Source: Bradyrhizobium diazoefficiens (GTDB lineage Bacteria > Pseudomonadota > Alphaproteobacteria > Rhizobiales > Xanthobacteraceae). Taken from it: a DNA stretch of 64,000 nucleotides. Below are positions 47,005 through 56,491 of the stretch, in pieces. Positions within the stretch are counted from its first letter, which is position 1. Every line of letters starts with the position of its first letter. A model generated the notes under the pieces. The model made no database searches. It had not been told where the DNA came from and was given only the letters and a program-made list of their open reading frames with translations. Position numbers and translations under genes: made by a program. The stretch covers positions 620,001-684,000 of the forward strand of contig NZ_CP067100.1 in the NCBI RefSeq assembly GCF_016616235.1, written 5' to 3'.

Positions 47005-47208
47005 TCATGGTTGGCCATTGGCTGCGGCGTCGCATGCCGCTAGCCACGCCTCGATTTCGTGCAAATAATAGTAGACCAGACGGGGGCCACAGTGATGATG
47101 GGGCGGCCCTATGCCAGTCATGCGCCACTTGGCGAGCGTAGATCGACTCACGCAAAGATACTTTGCGGCTTCAATCGCTCGCAGCCTTCGGCATTGTTCT
47201 TGATGCAC
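47005..47208 (-). CDS. AlpA/excisionase-type helix-turn-helix protein
   Basis: A 67-aa winged-helix protein of the AlpA/MerR-like excisionase group: RRLRAIEAAKYLCVSRSTLA (helix-turn-helix) and KWRMTGIGPPHHHCGPRLVY, then YYLHEIEAWLAA. Such proteins control integration or excision genes. GTG at 47,208 has GGAG seven bases upstream; the ATG six bases earlier is almost on top of that site, so GTG is preferred. It is the first gene of the recombinase module. Confidence 0.72.
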   Translation of the reverse strand: MHQEQCRRLRAIEAAKYLCVSRSTLAKWRMTGIGPPHHHCGPRLVYYYLHEIEAWLAACDAAANGQP

Positions 47209-47266
47209 CTTCATTCTCCTTGGTCACTATGATTCGCCTTGTGCCAAGGAAACTGTCAGAAGGTGC

Positions 47267-47896
47267 TTATAGCGTCAGGTGATACAATGGCGCCCATTTG
47301 CTAGACTGACCCCAGCGGCTGGGATGCTCAAGTCCAATGGTCTCTAGAAATTCGGGCTCGAACAGGAAGTATCGCCAAGAATCTTTCGGGTGCGCCATAT
47401 TGCGCTCGACGCGGCAGTAGCTTGCCTTAATAGCATCTGGCCCGCCGAAGGCAGGCGTGTTCCTGAGAAGCATCGATGCGCATTCGTAGGCCCTTAGCCA
47501 GTCGTGTCCGTACCAGATGGACATCTTCATTGGATGCTCGAGCACGCTAGGAGGTGCGTCTGCATCCGTTTTGAGCGTCTCGCTAAAGGTCTTTTGCTGA
47601 AGGCGAGCTTCTCGGACTAAATCCCAACGCATCAGATCGATCATATCTTGCCGGCAACGGTCCAGGATGCCCGACGAGCGGCCTCGGTTCTTGGGTCGAC
47701 TGGGAGCCAATTGCTGGCAGTATCCCCGAGCAGCGTGACTCACGAGCCAGTCAGGAACGGGTACCTTGTGACGATCGCAGAAGAAAAGCGCGGCGGCTGG
47801 TGCGAGTTCGATACCAGCATCTGTCGCCATTTGCAATTGATGGAGTTGACGCTGTCTAGGATCGTCAGTTGCTGAGTGCCTCCGATGCATTCCCAT
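47267..47896 (-). CDS. Unknown protein near the recombinase module
   Basis: A 209-aa soluble protein, no family recognised. The N terminus has GIELAPAAALFFCDRHKVPV and DWLVSHAARGYCQQLAPSR, the middle is Arg-rich, and the C-terminal half contains WYGHDWLRAYECASMLLRN. It lies between the excisionase-like gene and a divergent winged-helix gene. It may be a DNA-binding helper protein, but this is only context. Confidence 0.5.
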   Translation of the reverse strand: MGMHRRHSATDDPRQRQLHQLQMATDAGIELAPAAALFFCDRHKVPVPDWLVSHAARGYCQQLAPSRPKNRGRSSGILDRCRQDMIDLMRWDLVREARLQQKTFSETLKTDADAPPSVLEHPMKMSIWYGHDWLRAYECASMLLRNTPAFGGPDAIKASYCRVERNMAHPKDSWRYFLFEPEFLETIGLEHPSRWGQSSKWAPLYHLTL

Positions 47897-48048
47897 GGCT
47901 CGAAACCCTCGTAATGATTCGTCATCACGATAATATTCGAGCGCCTGTGAGCAAGAATAATCCTTTTACATAATAGTAGTCGATCTTCACAATTTCCATT
48001 TGGCACGAGGGGACCTCTGATTGCGTACGTAGAGCACACGGGATTCGC

Positions 48049-48828
48049 ATGTCAGTCACGCCACTAGAAACTCTCCTCGCTCATAAGGTCATCAATCTGG
48101 CTACTGAACTTTCAGGAGCAGAAAAGCGCGTCGCCGGCGCGCTACTCGATCATTTTAACCGTCGCACGGGCCAGTGCGACCCGAGTCTCAATACGCTCGC
48201 AGATCTTATTGGTATGAGCCGTCGCACGGTTATGCGTGCGGTCGCTCGTCTGGAACGGTTGAGCCTCTTTCGGAAGGTGCGGCACGGTGGCAAGTTCCAC
48301 CGTAATAGTTACGAACCAATCTGGCCTTCGTTTAGAGAAGCCGAAGACCGATGGAATGCTCGACGCAAGTTTCGGAAGCAGAAGTCTGCGTCGCTCTATG
48401 TGTCACCTTCGGCGGGACAGACGCGACACCCTGGCGGTGACGGGCATGGCCACCAAACCTATTCTAGTAATCCATCATATAAAACCTTAGCGGCCAAACG
48501 TCCTGAGGGTTCGGCCGCGCGAGCAGCGCCGGTTACAGGCTTGGCGACGAAGTTGCCGAGGAAGGAGTTCGAAGCATTCAATTCAAGAACGCTGACGACG
48601 TCCTCCGCAAACGTGGCGCGTACGGCTGCCGAAAGGCGATGGAGCGACAATCTCCGATGTGAGCTGTCAACGAAGGTCGCGGTTTACGGAGCAATTGTCG
48701 ATTTCATAGACGAGCCACTCCGTAGTGCTGCGACGGAAGCTGAACTCAACTGTCGCGGAGCTGGACTCCGACTTGTCCTGCAGCGCTACCGCGACAGTAC
48801 CTTGAAGATGGGAGATCGTGGTGAATAG
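48049..48828 (+). CDS. Winged-helix protein, replication-initiator-like
   Basis: A 259-aa protein whose first 90 residues form a helix-turn-helix as in plasmid or phage replication proteins and DnaD-like regulators: ELSGAEKRVAGALLDHFNRR, then CDPSLNTLADLIGMSRRTVM and RAVARLERLSLF. The middle is low-complexity (Ser/Gly/His/Ala), and the end is helical (LRSAATEAELNCRGAGLRLV). It opens the plus-strand set of phage-like genes. Exact role is unknown. Confidence 0.6.
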   Translation: MSVTPLETLLAHKVINLATELSGAEKRVAGALLDHFNRRTGQCDPSLNTLADLIGMSRRTVMRAVARLERLSLFRKVRHGGKFHRNSYEPIWPSFREAEDRWNARRKFRKQKSASLYVSPSAGQTRHPGGDGHGHQTYSSNPSYKTLAAKRPEGSAARAAPVTGLATKLPRKEFEAFNSRTLTTSSANVARTAAERRWSDNLRCELSTKVAVYGAIVDFIDEPLRSAATEAELNCRGAGLRLVLQRYRDSTLKMGDRGE

Positions 48829-49211
48829 TGAGACCGGGGGGGCGGGTCAAACCTCAGGGCCGCGTGCAAGCACGGACCGGCGCCTCTCTCATTCAGGGAT
48901 TTTTTTCCAGCGCAGGCGAATTTTCGGGCCTGTAGGGGGATGCATTTCGGGCGCCTCACCCTGCCAAGCATCTAGCCGTGCGGCGACCACCTGCAACACT
49001 TTGAAGACGCAGCACAATTTCGGACGGGTGGTTCTGTTGCCCTTCGTGTCTGCCTCAACGCAGCAAGCAGCAAGCAAAACCGACCATTATTTTCCTTTGA
49101 GCGGCTCGGGATGGTCACGCGCGACCCTGCTTAAAAAGGTGAATCAATTCAATGGCCCTGGTTTGGGAAAATTGTCGCGAAATTCCCTAGGGGGAGGGGG
49201 GCGTCGATGAC
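48829..49211. other. Stretch without a supported gene
   Basis: 383 bases. A plus-strand frame (GTG at 48,818) spans it but its translation lacks family-like features and has no ribosome site of its own. G-rich runs (GGGGGAGGGG) near 49,190 serve the next gene as ribosome site. Confidence 0.4.
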
Positions 49212-50525
49212 ATGGCAATGTGCAAAAGGCCGAGGCAAGACATGACACACGCGGCGTACCCAGAGGAAGCGAACGCACGACTTCAAATCGAATACTGGCC
49301 GCTTGATCGGCTAATCCCCTACGCGCGCAATGCGCGCACCCATAGTCCGGCCCAGGTCGCCGAGATCGCCGGCAGCATTCGCGCCTTTGGCTTTTCGAAC
49401 CCGATCCTCGTCAGCGAAGGCGCAGATATCATCGCGGGACACGGCCGGCTAGCCGCTGCTCGCAAGCTTGGTCTGACAGAGGCGCCGGTCGTGGTCCTCC
49501 GAGGATTGACGGAGGTGCAACGCCGCCAGTTGGTGCTTGCCGACAATAGGATTGCGCTAAATTCAGGTTGGGACAGCAAGATGCTAAGCCTCGAACTGGC
49601 TGACCTGTCTGCGTTGGGTGCCGATCTCGCGTCAATTGGCTTCAGCAAAAAAGAGTTGGCGGCCGCGCTATCACGGGTCGAGAGCGGCTTAACGGACGAA
49701 AACGATACCCCCTCGATCGTCGAGGTCGCCGTCTCCCGACCCGGTGACATCTGGCAGCTCGGCCCTCATCGCGTTGCGTGCGGCGATAGTCGAGACGCAG
49801 CTCTCGTCCGTTCACTGCTGGCTGGTGCCTTGCCTCAATTGATGGTCACCGATCCGCCTTATGGCGTCGACTACGACCCGGAATGGCGTCATCGTCGGGG
49901 CGTCAACAATTCGAAGCGAACCGGCAAAGTCCGCAATGACGAGATCGCCGACTGGGCGCCTACCTGGGGCTTATATCCAGGCGAGATCGCTTATGTCTGG
50001 CATGGTGCTTTACGGTCGACTATCGTAGCCGAAAGCCTTCTCAAGAGCGGCTTTTCGATCCGCGCGCAGATCATCTGGGCCAAGGAGCGCTTAGTCATGA
50101 GCCAGGGAGACTATCACTGGCAGCATGAGCCCTGCTGGTATGCGGTCCGGAAGAAGGGTAACTGGACTGGCGATCGCAAGCAAACGACCGTCTGGAATAT
50201 CAGCAGCGGCGGGCAGGATGCCGAAACCAAGCACTCGACCCAAAAGCCGGTCGAATGCATGCGCCGGCCGATGCTAAACAATTGCAGTCCTGGACAGGCG
50301 GTATATGAACCCTTCCTTGGAAGCGGAACGACCCTGATCGCGGCGCAATCGTGTGGGCGCATCTGCTTGGCGTCCGAGATCGATCCATTGTTCGTCGATG
50401 TCGCGATCCGCCGTTGGCAAGCCTTCACAGGTGAGAAGGCAATTCGCGAGCGAGATGGCGCCTTCTTTGATTCGTTGGAGCAGGAAACGCAATCCTCGGA
50501 TGGCGCTCATGGTCCGCTAGTGTGA
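49212..50525 (+). CDS. ParB-like domain fused to DNA methyltransferase (beta class)
   Basis: A 437-aa phage-type protein. Residues 28-112 form a ParB/sulfiredoxin-like domain (IAGHGRLAAARKLG at about 74-87). The rest is an N6-adenine or N4-cytosine methyltransferase with DPPY (MVTDPPYGVD, about 211-220) before FxGxG (YEPFLGSGTTLIAA, about 365-378), the order of the beta class. Such fusions are standard in prophages and islands and protect DNA from host restriction. Its stop overlaps the small terminase start (GTGA). GC-rich purine run upstream is the ribosome site. Confidence 0.88.
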   Translation: MAMCKRPRQDMTHAAYPEEANARLQIEYWPLDRLIPYARNARTHSPAQVAEIAGSIRAFGFSNPILVSEGADIIAGHGRLAAARKLGLTEAPVVVLRGLTEVQRRQLVLADNRIALNSGWDSKMLSLELADLSALGADLASIGFSKKELAAALSRVESGLTDENDTPSIVEVAVSRPGDIWQLGPHRVACGDSRDAALVRSLLAGALPQLMVTDPPYGVDYDPEWRHRRGVNNSKRTGKVRNDEIADWAPTWGLYPGEIAYVWHGALRSTIVAESLLKSGFSIRAQIIWAKERLVMSQGDYHWQHEPCWYAVRKKGNWTGDRKQTTVWNISSGGQDAETKHSTQKPVECMRRPMLNNCSPGQAVYEPFLGSGTTLIAAQSCGRICLASEIDPLFVDVAIRRWQAFTGEKAIRERDGAFFDSLEQETQSSDGAHGPLV

Positions 50526-50995
50526 TCGGAACGGACATGCGTGGCCGTCGTCCAAAACCAACAAGGATTAAGGCTTTGACGGGCAACCCGGGGAAGCGTC
50601 CCCTCAATGTGCACGAGCCGCGGCCTGAACCCGCGCTACCCGAGTGCCCACTGGAACTCAATTTGGTTGCCAGGCGCGAATGGGCGCGGCTGACCGGCGA
50701 GCTTTCAAAACTCGGCCTCATAACTCACCTCGATCGCGGCGCGCTAGCTACCTACTGCGGCGCCTATGCGATGTGGGCGGAAGCGATGGAGCAGATCCAG
50801 AAGTTCGGTACGATGGTTAAATCACCGACAGGATATCCGATACAGTCACCCTACCTAGCAATCGCTAATCGACAGGCAGAGATCATGATGCGCATTGCGT
50901 CGGAGTTCGGTTTCACGCCTGCAAGCCGGAGTCGGATATCCTTGCCCCCACAAGATCAGCTACCACTTTTTGATGGCGAGGATGGAGAGAGCTGA
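50522..50995 (+). CDS. Phage terminase small subunit, P27 family
   Basis: A 157-aa protein matching P27-type small terminases: basic start (MRGRRPKPTRIKALTGNPGK), then NLVARREWARLTGELSKLG, YCGAYAMWAEAMEQI and SPYLAIANRQAEIMMRIASE. Small terminases recognise phage DNA for packaging. It starts with GTG overlapping the methyltransferase stop, or with ATG at 50,537. No large terminase, portal or capsid gene follows, so this is a phage remnant or a satellite-like set. Confidence 0.85.
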   Translation: MIGTDMRGRRPKPTRIKALTGNPGKRPLNVHEPRPEPALPECPLELNLVARREWARLTGELSKLGLITHLDRGALATYCGAYAMWAEAMEQIQKFGTMVKSPTGYPIQSPYLAIANRQAEIMMRIASEFGFTPASRSRISLPPQDQLPLFDGEDGES

Positions 50996-51074
50996 GCGCC
51001 CTGTGGACATTCGCGCCTATAGTAGCCAGTAATTTAGAAATGGTCGTGCAGATAAGAGGGGATACTTTTTCGAT

Positions 51075-53108
51075 ATGGTCGCATATGCGAGCTATACGGC
51101 TCAAGAATTTCTCATTACGCCGGACGACGCGATTTTCGCCCGTCTGGTTCGAAGTGATGCAGTTTCTGGCTTCAGCCAATTCTCTCATAAACAAGGATGG
51201 TCGTGGGGTGAAGCCGTTCGGCTTATGAAGTCGGTTTGCGAGCAGCTCATCGCCGCTGATGTACGATATTCAGATGTCGGCATCGTCTTGGAGTACCGCA
51301 TCCCCCGCCGAGAAAAGCGGTTGGATGCTGCCTTCCTATTTCGCGAAACAATCGCAGTTGTTGAGTTCAAAGCAGGGAGTTCCGCAGCGACGAGCGAAGC
51401 TTTGGCTCAAGTTGCCGACTATTGTCTCGATCTGGCCTACTATCACGCGGAAAGCCGAGGGAGGAAGATCGTTCCCATCGTGTGCTCAACGGAGGCCCAG
51501 TCCAGCCAGGTAGTGCCTACCTCCGATGCGACGTTGATCGAGGACACACAGTGCGTCGGTGAAGCGGATTTCGCGGCACTGTTGACCCGCATTGCAGACG
51601 GCGACAGGCAGGGGACTTCTGATAATATTTCGCACGTGCGGTGGTGCGCGAGTTCCTATCGACCGATTCCTGGAGTCATTGAAACCACGGTAAGCTTGTT
51701 CAACAAGCACGGCTCGGACGACATCAACGCCGCGCTGGCCGACCGCAATACGATCGATCGCTCAATGAGGGCGATCGAGGGCATCGCGCGAGAGTCTCGC
51801 GAGCGGAGCCAAAAGACTTTGTGCCTTCTCACGGGCGTTCCCGGCGCGGGCAAGACGCTAACCGGACTTCGTATCGCACACAGTCCGGAATTTCTGCAGG
51901 CCGGTTGGCGGAGCGTCTTCCTGTCTGGAAACGGTCCATTGTTGAAGGTCCTGAAAGCTGCTTTGGCGGCGGACTATAAAGATCATCAGGGCTGCACCAA
52001 AGCTATTGCGCAGCGACATGCCGAATCATTGCTGCATAGTGTGCATGCATACCTTGCCGAAGCTCAAAAGACCGAATCGCCGCCGTCAGAGAGCGTTGTG
52101 ATTTTTGATGAAGCGCAGCGCGCCTGGGATGCAGCCAAGATGCAGAAGATGGCGGCGCGACAGCGTAGCTTCGGTGCCGTGACTGAATTGTCGGCACCTG
52201 CTACGGCAACTTCCGAACCGGCTCAGATTCTCGAAGTAATGAACCGCCATGCGGACGGCGTCATGGTCGTGGCTCTCTGCGGAAGCGGGCAAGAGATCCA
52301 TGATGGGGAAGCTGGCGTTGGAGAATGGATCGCCGCTCGGAATCAGTCCTATGCCGATTGGCGGCTCATCTGTAGCCCTTCTGCGATAGAGCGAGCGGGT
52401 GTGGACGCCGCGGGCGTAAATGCCGAAGTGTGGCCAAGTATGCATCTGACCAGCTCAATCCGCAGTCATCGTGCGTCTGAGCATGCTGATTGGGTGGATG
52501 CTGTGCTGACGGGACGTCCCAAAGATGCGCGCCAACACATAGATTATACCGGTTTCCCGATAGCCCTCGTCAGGCGGCTGGATGATGCTAAGGCGTGGCT
52601 ACGCAAGACGACCCTCGGGTCTAGGCGCTTCGGCTTGGTCGCAAGTTCGGGCTGTTCTCGCTTGAGGCCATATGGGCTCGAAGTTTCTGCCGGGTTCAGG
52701 AAGGAATTGGACTACGCTGAGTGGTTCACCGCGCCGCGAGGTGATTTGCGATCGTCATTTGCATTGGAGACCGCCGCAACGGAATTCGAGTGCCAGGGCC
52801 TCGAGTTAGATAGGGTGGCCATTTGCTGGGGGTGGGACCTGACCGTTGGCGATGGTGAACTTCTGCCGCGGACATTCCGCGGGACCAACTGGACCAACGT
52901 GAGGCGGCCGAGGGAGCGCGAGTACACGATCAACAAGTATCGTGTTCTTCTGACCAGGGCACGTGAGGGAATGGTGATTTGGGTGCCCCTGGGAGACGAG
53001 GAGGACCAGACCAGATCACCGTTCGAGATGGATCGGCTGGCCGATTACTTGGTCGATTGTGGCGTGCGGCCTATTCGGCAATCGGTCAACGGCTCACTTC
53101 TTCCATAA
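51075..53108 (+). CDS. DUF2075 helicase with PD-(D/E)XK-like N-terminal domain
   Basis: A 677-aa protein. The N-terminal 150 residues have a nuclease-like core, LDAAF (Asp84) then VVEFKAG (Glu97, Lys99), the PD-(D/E)XK pattern. From about 245 comes a DUF2075/Schlafen-type SF1 helicase: Walker A GVPGAGKT (254-261), Walker B VVIFDEAQRAWD, and a C-terminal part with INKYRVLLTRAREGMVIWVP. Such single-gene nuclease-helicases occur in defence islands and probably attack invading DNA. The final codons (LLP, stop) lie within a direct-repeat copy, so its 3' end coincides with a candidate attachment site. Confidence 0.78.
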   Translation: MVAYASYTAQEFLITPDDAIFARLVRSDAVSGFSQFSHKQGWSWGEAVRLMKSVCEQLIAADVRYSDVGIVLEYRIPRREKRLDAAFLFRETIAVVEFKAGSSAATSEALAQVADYCLDLAYYHAESRGRKIVPIVCSTEAQSSQVVPTSDATLIEDTQCVGEADFAALLTRIADGDRQGTSDNISHVRWCASSYRPIPGVIETTVSLFNKHGSDDINAALADRNTIDRSMRAIEGIARESRERSQKTLCLLTGVPGAGKTLTGLRIAHSPEFLQAGWRSVFLSGNGPLLKVLKAALAADYKDHQGCTKAIAQRHAESLLHSVHAYLAEAQKTESPPSESVVIFDEAQRAWDAAKMQKMAARQRSFGAVTELSAPATATSEPAQILEVMNRHADGVMVVALCGSGQEIHDGEAGVGEWIAARNQSYADWRLICSPSAIERAGVDAAGVNAEVWPSMHLTSSIRSHRASEHADWVDAVLTGRPKDARQHIDYTGFPIALVRRLDDAKAWLRKTTLGSRRFGLVASSGCSRLRPYGLEVSAGFRKELDYAEWFTAPRGDLRSSFALETAATEFECQGLELDRVAICWGWDLTVGDGELLPRTFRGTNWTNVRRPREREYTINKYRVLLTRAREGMVIWVPLGDEEDQTRSPFEMDRLADYLVDCGVRPIRQSVNGSLLP

Positions 53109-53113
53109 CATCT
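53097..53113 (+). repeat. Direct repeat copy 2 (CTTCTTCCATAACATCT), candidate attachment site
   Basis: Seventeen bases identical to the copy at 60,318-60,334; the inner TTCCATAACATC is also at 44,474. The helicase stop codon TAA is inside it. It divides the phage-like/helicase cassette from the five-gene Zorya-like operon. Confidence 0.6.
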
Positions 53114-53389
53114 CATATCCGAATGACGTCAGATGTTCGCAAAAGAAGGCGGACGTAATCGTCGATTCGGCTTCGCGAGCTAATGGCGAACGGCTCGTCG
53201 CGGAGATTGGCAACGCGCTCAGGCGATCTTACTCAAAACGGCGCACCCGGTAATCAGTCCGGCATTTCCGCTGAGACGGAAGCGAACTGCCCGTCTAAAT
53301 CTTAGGGCATCTCGCGGCAAGCTGTGTGGCGTCATGGTCCACGCTATGCAATCCTGAGACCGGACACGCCTCTTCAGGGATGTTATTGA

Positions 53390-54622
53390 TCAATGCGCGA
53401 TCGCGGTCGTACCCGGCGTTGGTCGGATCACGGGCGTTGCTGCCAATTTGGGCGGTGAGGACGGTTGTCGGGGTAAGAGGAATATGGGCGCAGGTGCCGC
53501 GGGGCGGGGCTTGACTGGAGCGACCGGCGCACGGGGCGTAACACTTGGTGCGCGAGCGGGAGTGGGCTGCGCAATGCTCGCGGTGGCCTCATGGGCGCTC
53601 GACTTCCGCAGCCGAATTTCAATTCGGCGCCGTTCCGGGATATTCGCGGGAATCCCCTCGATTGCGAGCGTCTCATCTGTATTCACGAGCTGCGCGCCTG
53701 AAAGTGGAATGATCTTGTAGTTTGCAAGCTGCGCGTTCTGCTTGAGGGCGCTCACGACCGATACTGCACGTGCCAGCCCCAAGCCGGCGTTGTCGGCCGG
53801 AACAAGCTTTGCGACCTCCGTCTTGCCTTTCAGGACGGTCAGCAAATCCCGGTCCAGATTGGACTGGTGCACGCCGAGGGGCTGCTCATCGGTGTGACCA
53901 ACCACCTCGACGACATCCACCTCATACTGTTTAATGTACTCCAGCACCTTGGTTGGGATTTTGGTCAGGAGGCTATCACGGAAAGGTGCAGAAAGCTCTG
54001 CGCTCCCGCTCTTGAAGAAATTGCCGTCAGCCTCGCTGAGGCTGATGATCGGTGGCCACAAATGGCCAGGCGCGCCTCCGGCCGGAGCGGTACGCTTAAG
54101 CGCATCGATGATGGACTGTGTTGATACAGAAGGCTCGCCCGGCTTTGCCAGCTCACGGTTGATCGCCGCCATGGTGTTTGCGTCTTTGACCGCCTTTTCG
54201 ACGTCGATGCCATTGGCATCCAACGTCTTGACTTGTGCAATCCGCTCACGAAGCTCCTTCAGCGTCATACCGGACTTTTTGAGCTCATCGGCGGTTGCGC
54301 GACCTTCCACCAGTTCCCGCCAGTATTGATCAATTGCCTGAGGATCGCTACCGCCTGCGAGAGCCTTGAGCTTTTCGACGAGGGCCTCGTTCTTGCCCAG
54401 CGTTTGTACAAGGTCTTGACTGCGTTGATTATCGGCAAGCAGCTGCTCGACGCGCTTGTCCGCCGCAGCGCGCTTCTCCTGCTCCTTCAGGATGAAGGTC
54501 GCCATGGCAATGAGCAGACAGAAGACCAGGAGGAGCATGATTTCTGCCATCGTCAGGCCGAGCACCAGGCCCTTCCGGTACGAGGAGCCTTGCCTGCTGA
54601 TCTGGCCGTTCACGACTGACAT
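53390..54622 (-). CDS. ZorB/MotB-like protein with OmpA domain
   Basis: A 410-aa inner-membrane protein with one N-terminal TM (about residues 20-45, TMAEIMLLLVFCLLIAMATF). Glu27 stands where MotB and ZorB have a proton-carrying Asp. A long coiled coil (about 45-170) follows, then a periplasmic OmpA-like peptidoglycan-binding domain (VVGHTDEQPLG; GLARAVSVVSAL; PERRRIEIRLR) and a Pro/Ala-rich tail of about 65 residues. It is last in a five-gene operon, nine bases after the channel-like gene. Together they should form a wall-anchored, ion-driven complex like MotAB, TolQR or ZorAB. Confidence 0.72.
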   Translation of the reverse strand: MSVVNGQISRQGSSYRKGLVLGLTMAEIMLLLVFCLLIAMATFILKEQEKRAAADKRVEQLLADNQRSQDLVQTLGKNEALVEKLKALAGGSDPQAIDQYWRELVEGRATADELKKSGMTLKELRERIAQVKTLDANGIDVEKAVKDANTMAAINRELAKPGEPSVSTQSIIDALKRTAPAGGAPGHLWPPIISLSEADGNFFKSGSAELSAPFRDSLLTKIPTKVLEYIKQYEVDVVEVVGHTDEQPLGVHQSNLDRDLLTVLKGKTEVAKLVPADNAGLGLARAVSVVSALKQNAQLANYKIIPLSGAQLVNTDETLAIEGIPANIPERRRIEIRLRKSSAHEATASIAQPTPARAPSVTPRAPVAPVKPRPAAPAPIFLLPRQPSSPPKLAATPVIRPTPGTTAIAH

Positions 54623-54631
54623 GGTTGCCGC

Positions 54632-55651
54632 CTAGGTGTTGTGTCCACGGCCGGCCCAAGGGCCGGTGGCATACCGCTGCGCATTCTCCGCGCGGATTTC
54701 GTTCATTAGGTCGTTTAGCGCTGTTGCAAGAACCTGCGTTTGCCGAAGGTTCTCGTCCATTGCCTTTGCCTGTGTCTCGGCACTCTTGTTGAACGAATTT
54801 ACAGCCCGCGAAAGGCCCTGGATCATCGGCGCGAGCTTGATTTCGATAATCTGCTCCGGCGTCTGCAGCGACGTCAACTTGCCCACGACAGTGTCGATCG
54901 CCTTGATCATGGCTGCCGTGCTTCTCGTCAGCCGATCCCCCTGGTCTACCAGCTGCTTGGACATGGCCTCGAACGTCCTTGTCGCCTGGCTGTTCATCAT
55001 ATTGAGGGCTTCGCCCGAACGCTTGGACGCATCCTCAAGAGGCTGACGCGCGGTGACCGCGAAATCCTTGATCTCGCCTGCAAGTTCCTTGCGGGTCTCG
55101 CCAAGGGTCTCCTTCAGCTCATCAAGCGCATCGCCTAAGGACTGCTGGGTCATCCTGCGGAAGGAACTGAACTCAAGAATGGTGCTCTCCAGCTCAACTT
55201 TCACCTTACGAGAGGCTTCGGCAAGCTCTAGGCGCGCCGTCGCTTCAACTTCGATCGGATCGCGGCGCATCTGGTTAAAGAAGATGCGGAGCGCGACGCC
55301 GGCAATCGTCGAGGCGATGGCGATACCAAAATTCCTCACGATCTGCTCGGACCCGCCTTCGGGTGAGAACTGATAGAGCGATACTCCAAGGCTGGTCAGC
55401 GTGAACAGAAAGCCCATGTAATACAGATTATCGCCGGACTGGTCGTCCCGAAGGCGAAAGAGCCGCGCAGATCCGAGGAGGAGCGCGTACCCGATCATGA
55501 TCAGGACGGGCACCGCCGTCACCAAAACAGGTGCGAAATCGTGCGCTTTCGAAAAGACGATGTATCCGCTGCCCGCCAGCACGACGGCGAAGAACACCAG
55601 CCCGCTTAACAAGCCTGGCGGCAAGAGCCTGTCTTTATTGTCGGCCGCCAT
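54632..55651 (-). CDS. ZorA/MotA-like four-TM protein with long cytoplasmic coiled coil
   Basis: A 339-aa membrane protein with TM helices at about 13-33, 40-60, 77-95 and 105-125, the last (NFGIAIASTIAGVALRIFF) like the conserved TM of MotA/TolQ/ExbB channel proteins. About 200 residues of helical, coiled-coil sequence follow (SSFRRMTQQSLGDALDEL; TAMIKAIDTVVGK-like), as in ZorA, whose tail extends into the cytoplasm. Sequence similarity to MotA is weak; the pairing with an OmpA/MotB-like partner supports it. The start is three bases after the VWA-like stop. Confidence 0.68.
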   Translation of the reverse strand: MAADNKDRLLPPGLLSGLVFFAVVLAGSGYIVFSKAHDFAPVLVTAVPVLIMIGYALLLGSARLFRLRDDQSGDNLYYMGFLFTLTSLGVSLYQFSPEGGSEQIVRNFGIAIASTIAGVALRIFFNQMRRDPIEVEATARLELAEASRKVKVELESTILEFSSFRRMTQQSLGDALDELKETLGETRKELAGEIKDFAVTARQPLEDASKRSGEALNMMNSQATRTFEAMSKQLVDQGDRLTRSTAAMIKAIDTVVGKLTSLQTPEQIIEIKLAPMIQGLSRAVNSFNKSAETQAKAMDENLRQTQVLATALNDLMNEIRAENAQRYATGPWAGRGHNT

Positions 55652-55654
55652 CGG

Positions 55655-56491
55655 TCATGCTCCCTGCAGGCGCTTGAGGCTGCCGATCAGTCCGCGATTG
55701 TCCGAGATCCATTCTCGCCAGAAGCCCATCAGCTGGCCGTCGTCCACAACCGCCTTGCCGTTCACCTGGCGGCTAACCAGCCGTACGAAAACCGTCGCAT
55801 CGTGGAGCTCGGTCCGGTACTTCAAATAGGCAGGGGATTGCCTGAACCGCTGATAGGACAGGTCACCGGATCGGGGATATTGGCTGTAGTCCTTTGTGGA
55901 CTCGATCATGTCGGAGATGACGTAGAGTGTCTTTTTGGTGTTTTGCCTGGCGCTCCCGGAAAACTCGCTTATCGCAATGTCCTGGATCGCGCCCATGATC
56001 GGTGAGGCGGTGGCCCGGGCCGGCGTGACACTCTTATCGATGGCCTCCAATGCCGGCTTGCGGAAACTCTCGATCCAGCGCAAGCGCGCAGCCTCGATAT
56101 TGTTTGTCCACTCGCTAAGGCCCGTACCGTTGCCGGGATTACATTTGGCAAACAGCGAGCGGCTGCGTAGGCCGGCGATATCGAGCACCCGGATGTCGAG
56201 CTTGTGGTAGGGCGGTAGCGTGGTGACGATCTCCTGCAGGAGCCCGAGAACCTCGCGCCGAGTGGCATCAGGCAAATCATCCGACGTATCGATCAATACG
56301 ACGGTGACACCTTGGGCACCGCCAAGAGGACAAAGGGTCTCCTCAGCCACGGTCGGGGGCCGCTCGGTGAAGAACGCCAAATACATCAGCGCTGCGCCAC
56401 AGGAGACCGCAACCAGGAAAAGAACAATGCCGAGGTATCCTGCCCAGCCGATGCCGGGGGAACTCCGTCGCCGCGGTGTAGGCCTAGCCAC
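55655..56491 (-). CDS. Membrane-anchored VWA-like protein
   Basis: A 278-aa protein with one N-terminal TM (about 16-41) and a domain starting with a hydrophobic strand and acidic loop VVLIDTSDDLPDATRRE (about 64-80), as in von Willebrand A domains, although the MIDAS pattern is DTSDD rather than DxSxS. A later strand reads TLYVISDMIESTKDY. It probably lies outside the inner membrane and binds a protein partner. GTG start after AAGGA; it overlaps the preceding gene by eight bases. Family call is tentative. Confidence 0.55.
   Translation of the reverse strand: MARPTPRRRSSPGIGWAGYLGIVLFLVAVSCGAALMYLAFFTERPPTVAEETLCPLGGAQGVTVVLIDTSDDLPDATRREVLGLLQEIVTTLPPYHKLDIRVLDIAGLRSRSLFAKCNPGNGTGLSEWTNNIEAARLRWIESFRKPALEAIDKSVTPARATASPIMGAIQDIAISEFSGSARQNTKKTLYVISDMIESTKDYSQYPRSGDLSYQRFRQSPAYLKYRTELHDATVFVRLVSRQVNGKAVVDDGQLMGFWREWISDNRGLIGSLKRLQGA

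Noticed and set aside
48818..49210. 130-codon plus-strand frame
   Set aside because: No ribosome site, no family-like sequence; begins inside the preceding gene's stop region.
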